DNA from: CAZCCV01 sp964497515
Lineage (GTDB): Bacteria; Armatimonadota; UBA5829; DTLH01
NCBI GenBank assembly: GCA_964497515.1
Contig: CAZCCV010000007.1
Coordinates: 15,798 to 79,797, forward strand
DNA: 64,000 bases
Reading direction: 5' to 3'
In this document: positions 61,103 to 64,000 of the stretch, piece by piece
Position numbering within the stretch: position 1 is the stretch's first letter
How the letters are laid out: each line of letters starts with the position of its first letter
Made by a program: the position numbers and the translations under genes
The notes under the pieces: model-generated
Database searches by the model: none
What the model was told of the DNA's origin: nothing
The model's input: only the letters and a program-made list of their open reading frames with translations

Positions 61103-62134
61103 CTACTCCGGATACAGCAGAACTTTGCCGCAGAGGCCGGAAGCCATCGTCTCCATAGCCTTGTCAACATCCTCGAACTTCATCTGGTGAGTAATAAGCG
61201 GCGTCAGGTCAACGTGTTTTGCCAGAATCATTCTTGTCATCTGATACCAAGTCTCGAACAGCAAGCGGCCGTGGATACCTTTCACATCCACGCTCTTCAT
61301 AACGATATCGTTCGCGAGATCCAGGCTAACTGCAGACTTGGGCAAACCAAGGAGAGAGACGCGACCACCGGCGCGAACCATCTTAAGGGCGTTGTCTATG
61401 CCTTGCGGGTGTCCAGACATTTCGAGCACTACATCGAAACCGACGCCTTTGGTTATATCATAGCCCGCCTTGACCGGGTCTGTCTTGGAACTGTCTATTA
61501 TGTGATCTGCTCCCATCCTGGCAGCCATTTCCAATCTGTAAGGGGCAACATCGTACCCGACAACTGTGGTCGAACCGCAGGCTCTAGCAACAGCCAATGA
61601 CGCCATACCAATAGGTCCGCAGCCTACAACAGCCACAGTTAATCCAGCAACATCACCGGATAGGACTGTAAGAAATGCGTTTCCAATGGGGTCAAGAATT
61701 GCAGCGATTTCGGGTGGGATTCCAGGATCCAATTTCCAAATGTGGCGTTCTGGAATAGATACGTACTGTGCATAGGCACCATCTCTATCGATTCCACAGA
61801 CTTCCAGGTTTGCACAAATGTGCCGCTGGTTGGTTCTGCACTGATAGCATTGTTCGCAGGAAATGTGACATTCTGCACTCACGAAATCGCCGACGGAGAC
61901 GCTCGTGACTTCAGAGCCAACCTCAACCACATCTCCACAGAATTCGTGGCCCAAAATGACAGGGGGTTTAACTCTATTTGCAGACCACTCGTCCCAGGAA
62001 TAGATGTGAACATCGGTACCGCAGATCCCTGCAATCCGCACCTTAACCAGCACATCCCTTGGGCCAATTACGGGCTCTTTAACTTGCATTACATCCAAAC
62101 CCGGCCCCGGATTTGATTTGACAATGGCTTTCAC
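61103..62134 (-). CDS. tdh: L-threonine 3-dehydrogenase
   Basis: 343 residues, zinc medium-chain dehydrogenase. Catalytic zinc Cys in GICGTDVHIYSWDEWS, HEFCGDVVEVG and the four-Cys structural zinc CEQCYQCRTNQRHIC; NAD loop VAVVGCGPIGMASLAVAR. Oxidises threonine to 2-amino-3-ketobutyrate for kbl. GTG start with GAGAGG ten bases ahead. With gcv, it makes threonine a source of glycine and one-carbon units. Confidence 0.95.
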   Translation of the reverse strand: MKAIVKSNPGPGLDVMQVKEPVIGPRDVLVKVRIAGICGTDVHIYSWDEWSANRVKPPVILGHEFCGDVVEVGSEVTSVSVGDFVSAECHISCEQCYQCRTNQRHICANLEVCGIDRDGAYAQYVSIPERHIWKLDPGIPPEIAAILDPIGNAFLTVLSGDVAGLTVAVVGCGPIGMASLAVARACGSTTVVGYDVAPYRLEMAARMGADHIIDSSKTDPVKAGYDITKGVGFDVVLEMSGHPQGIDNALKMVRAGGRVSLLGLPKSAVSLDLANDIVMKSVDVKGIHGRLLFETWYQMTRMILAKHVDLTPLITHQMKFEDVDKAMETMASGLCGKVLLYPE

Positions 62135-62339
62135 TGTTAGTATGCCTCTCTTTCCGCCGCGTCATCGTTGAGGCTCGCGTGGCCCTTTGGCAGGGCAGAC
62201 GAACGAATGAATGAACAGGTTTCCCACACTGTGTAGCTCAATTGGCTGGTGGGTAAACTCGAAAAGCACGCGTGTCTCGGACGACATCAAACCTATTAAT
62301 AATAGCACATACCACGCGTAGCATGCTAGCGGAGGAAGA

Positions 62340-62690
62340 ATGGATCTTACCAAAACATATCCACGAGCTGGAGACCTGATTCTCGGTGGCTACCCGTGGC
62401 TTGCAAGAATGATTGATAAGGCTCAAGCTTACAACCAGGGAACACTGGGCGACTACATATTTCCCTGCCCGACAGATAATGAACTACTCTCTGAACTGAA
62501 TACTACAGGCACAGAGTTCGCAGAGCTTGTTGCACGCAGTGCCAATGACGCAGATGTTCTTGACGCACTCGGCCTTCCTGCAGATAACCCAGACACATCA
62601 GTAAGAGAATGGGCGCAAAACTTCATTAGCAACAGACATGATAGTCTGAAGCGTCAAGCGGAAGAAGAAGGGAGATACTATGAAGCATAG
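62340..62690 (+). CDS. DUF5069 protein
   Basis: 116 residues, strong SD (GGAGGAAGA). Conserved beginning DLTKTYPRAGDLILGGYPWL, ARMIDKAQAYNQGTLGDY and a Cys in IFPCPTDNELL. Cytoplasmic, function unknown; often seen beside metabolic genes. Last gene rightward before the convergent FemX-like gene. Confidence 0.85.
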   Translation: MDLTKTYPRAGDLILGGYPWLARMIDKAQAYNQGTLGDYIFPCPTDNELLSELNTTGTEFAELVARSANDADVLDALGLPADNPDTSVREWAQNFISNRHDSLKRQAEEEGRYYEA

Positions 62691-62747
62691 ATGAACCCCT
62701 CGCAGCCTTCATCTTGAGCGATGTGATTAAACAGACAGCATAGCTTC

Positions 62748-63845
62748 CTAGGCGTCTGAATTGTCCTCAGCCCGCGATCTCGCTCGACGTTTCAAAGCTC
62801 TTACTGCTGCTGGTTTCACTCTCACCCACAACCAATACCAAACCGGTGAAAGCACGAGATCATACTCGCCAATGTACTCAACGTATCGAGCCGAGAACCC
62901 TTCTTTGAAGCGGTTCAGCCCCTGAAGACGGTCGTCTTCTACTGTTGCGTCGCGCCTTGGGGATACTCCTCTGAAATCGTACCACTTGCAACCAATCGAT
63001 TTAGCCCATTTGATCATTTCCCACTGCATAAGATGGTTTGGCATAAGGTTGCGATGTTCGTTGCTTGAGGCACCGTACACGTACCAAGCTCTATTGCCGA
63101 TTGCAAAGGCAAGTGCTCCACTCAGAACGCGTCCTTCGAAACTCGTAAGAAATAGCTTTGCCAAGCCATTCGGCACCATTTCTTCCCAGATAGTATCGAA
63201 ATAACTGTAGCTGCGTACAAGGAATCGGTCTCGCTCGGCAGTTACTTTTAGCACATCATAGAACAGCTTGAGGTCTTCTTTAGAACACTCTGTTCGAACC
63301 GTCACTCCCTTTCGCTCTGCAAGCCGGATGTTGTAACGCCACTTCGGTTTGAATCTAGCGAATATTTCGTCGATGTCGCCATCTAAATCCAGCTGCATAA
63401 TACACTTAGGTTGTGTACCACCAAAACCAGTTGGATCAAGTATAGGGCGAAAACCGGCTGCCTCAACATTCGCGGCCTCTGTGTCTTCTTCTATAGATAC
63501 AGGTGGGTCTATTTTGATGAGAATTGCTCCCCTTTTGGAGGCAGCGCAAACCATTCCTTCGGTGAAGTGTTTCACGAGTTCGTTATTCTTGGTATCGAGA
63601 ACTGGCCCTCGAGGCACATACGCGATTGATTTCCCGGTCTTTGGAATTTTTCGAAAGAGCATTAGCGCAGAGACAACAATCTCTCCAGAGTCCTTCTCTC
63701 CAACAAGCCGTACCGGAATCCATCCGCCACTCTCTCTCTTTACTTCTCCCCATTCCCAGGATTGTATAGCATCGCCGGTGGGAAACTGAGCGACAAAGCT
63801 GTTGAACCGGGATTTCTCTTGTATTTCTATCTCTCTGATTTTCAC
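62748..63845 (-). CDS. FemAB/FemX-like peptidyltransferase (GNAT fold)
   Basis: 365 residues. FemABX family ligases add amino acids from aminoacyl-tRNA to lipid II. Two GNAT-like halves: SFVAQFPTGDAIQSWEWGEV, PVLDTKNNELVKHFTEGMVC, ... KPKWRYNIRLAERKGVTVRT and YGASSNEHRNLMPNHLMQWE, KWYDFRGVSPRRDATVEDDR. Position of the gene gives no cell-wall context. Could also be an exopolysaccharide or antibiotic-type GNAT ligase. Confidence 0.85.
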   Translation of the reverse strand: MKIREIEIQEKSRFNSFVAQFPTGDAIQSWEWGEVKRESGGWIPVRLVGEKDSGEIVVSALMLFRKIPKTGKSIAYVPRGPVLDTKNNELVKHFTEGMVCAASKRGAILIKIDPPVSIEEDTEAANVEAAGFRPILDPTGFGGTQPKCIMQLDLDGDIDEIFARFKPKWRYNIRLAERKGVTVRTECSKEDLKLFYDVLKVTAERDRFLVRSYSYFDTIWEEMVPNGLAKLFLTSFEGRVLSGALAFAIGNRAWYVYGASSNEHRNLMPNHLMQWEMIKWAKSIGCKWYDFRGVSPRRDATVEDDRLQGLNRFKEGFSARYVEYIGEYDLVLSPVWYWLWVRVKPAAVRALKRRARSRAEDNSDA

Positions 63846-63951
63846 GGTCAGATTGTAACACCGCCCCTGCGCCTCGTCAACGAGGCGTTTGAATTGCAGA
63901 GGATTCGAGCGTAATGGTACTCACTGATGCGGCAAATGAAAGGATTTTCTG

Positions 63952-64000
63952 ATGAGCAGATTTCCAGTTGTGGACCAACAAAGGTTGTCGGTTGGATTGC
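63952..64000 (+). CDS. Partial gene start
   Basis: ATG at 63952 with AAAGGA 7 bases ahead. Visible residues MSRFPVVDQQRLSVGL; the rest is outside the window. The product is not recognisable from 16 residues. Confidence 0.5.
   Translation, partial: MSRFPVVDQQRLSVGL

Noticed and set aside
62200..62290. tRNA-like stretch (TAGCTCAATTGGC)
   Set aside because: Only the D-arm resembles a tRNA; acceptor stem, anticodon arm and T-arm do not pair.
1..64000. CRISPR arrays, insertion sequences, rRNA, prophage genes
   Set aside because: No regular repeats, transposase or integrase motifs, or rRNA stretches were seen on either strand.

Overview
The window looks like a chromosomal segment from an uncultured or little-studied diderm bacterium. 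It carries LPS-transport genes (lptC, lptA) and a porin-like outer-membrane barrel. Typical of Armatimonadota-like genomes are a prepilin-type secreted protein with an N-terminal methylation motif, secreted carboxypeptidase-regulatory/FlgD-type proteins, secreted GH51/GHL10/GH38C glycan proteins, a split glycine decarboxylase P-protein and a group 2 sigma factor. No rRNA, tRNA or marker phylogeny is available, so the phylum is an inference. Coding density is high, with many ATGA/GTGA/TAATG overlaps. I saw no insertion sequence, prophage or CRISPR array.

Layout. 1-6 kb: secreted and lipid-anchored beta-sandwich proteins, including a large protein with a decayed peptidase site and two paralogous polyglycine lipoproteins. 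6.1-8.5 kb: lptC-lptA plus a swivelling-domain (enzyme I-like) protein. 8.6-9.8 kb: sigma factor translationally coupled to a bare LuxR-type HTH. 10-14.9 kb: serA, an MFS transporter, a KGG stress protein, a YtxH-like protein and a CheY-like regulator, with a candidate structured RNA at about 13.9 kb. 15-20.1 kb: the glycine cleavage operon gcvT-gcvH-gcvPA-gcvPB-lipoate ligase. 20.2-22.3 kb: an orphan Liv-type lipoprotein and a DUF1361 membrane protein. 22.3-29.7 kb: an arabinose-type catabolic operon (two secreted GH51 arabinofuranosidases, then sugar ABC binding protein, ATPase and permease) behind a near-consensus promoter whose start region is covered by a LacI-family operator. 30.2-31 kb: a strong promoter overlapped by a perfect CsoR/CstR-like palindrome, in front of an FmdB zinc ribbon and a thioredoxin.

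31-37.5 kb: membrane protein, glycosyltransferase, GtrA, rlmN, a PilB ATPase with an apparently intact c-di-GMP-binding MshEN domain coupled to a CheB-like protein that has lost two catalytic residues, and a ComEC-like hydrolase. 37.7-43.8 kb: porin-like barrel, ACT-PaaK pair, alanine racemase, FAH-family hydrolase and esterase. 43.9-50.5 kb: secreted metzincin-like protease, GHL10-type hydrolase, BON-like protein, RqcH/NFACT and a pseudopilin. 50.7-54.4 kb: UbiA-like protein, then DUF1854 with a zinc-ribbon ABC exporter. 54.6-55.2 kb: a decayed TPR gene that no single open frame reveals. 55.3-58.2 kb: a PIN toxin-antitoxin pair, an orphan DNA methyltransferase and a BadF-type kinase. 58.4-64 kb: a secreted GH38 C-terminal domain without its catalytic half, the kbl-tdh threonine-to-glycine operon, DUF5069, a FemX-like ligase and a partial gene.

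Two metabolic themes stand out. One-carbon/glycine metabolism is represented by serA, tdh-kbl and the complete gcv operon with its own lipoate ligase. Plant or microbial polysaccharide use is represented by the GH51 operon and other secreted hydrolases. The most unusual signals are the CsoR/CstR-like promoter-operator, the LacI-controlled arabinan operon, the pseudo-CheB/PilB coupling, the U-tract-terminated branched RNA candidate and the hidden pseudogene.
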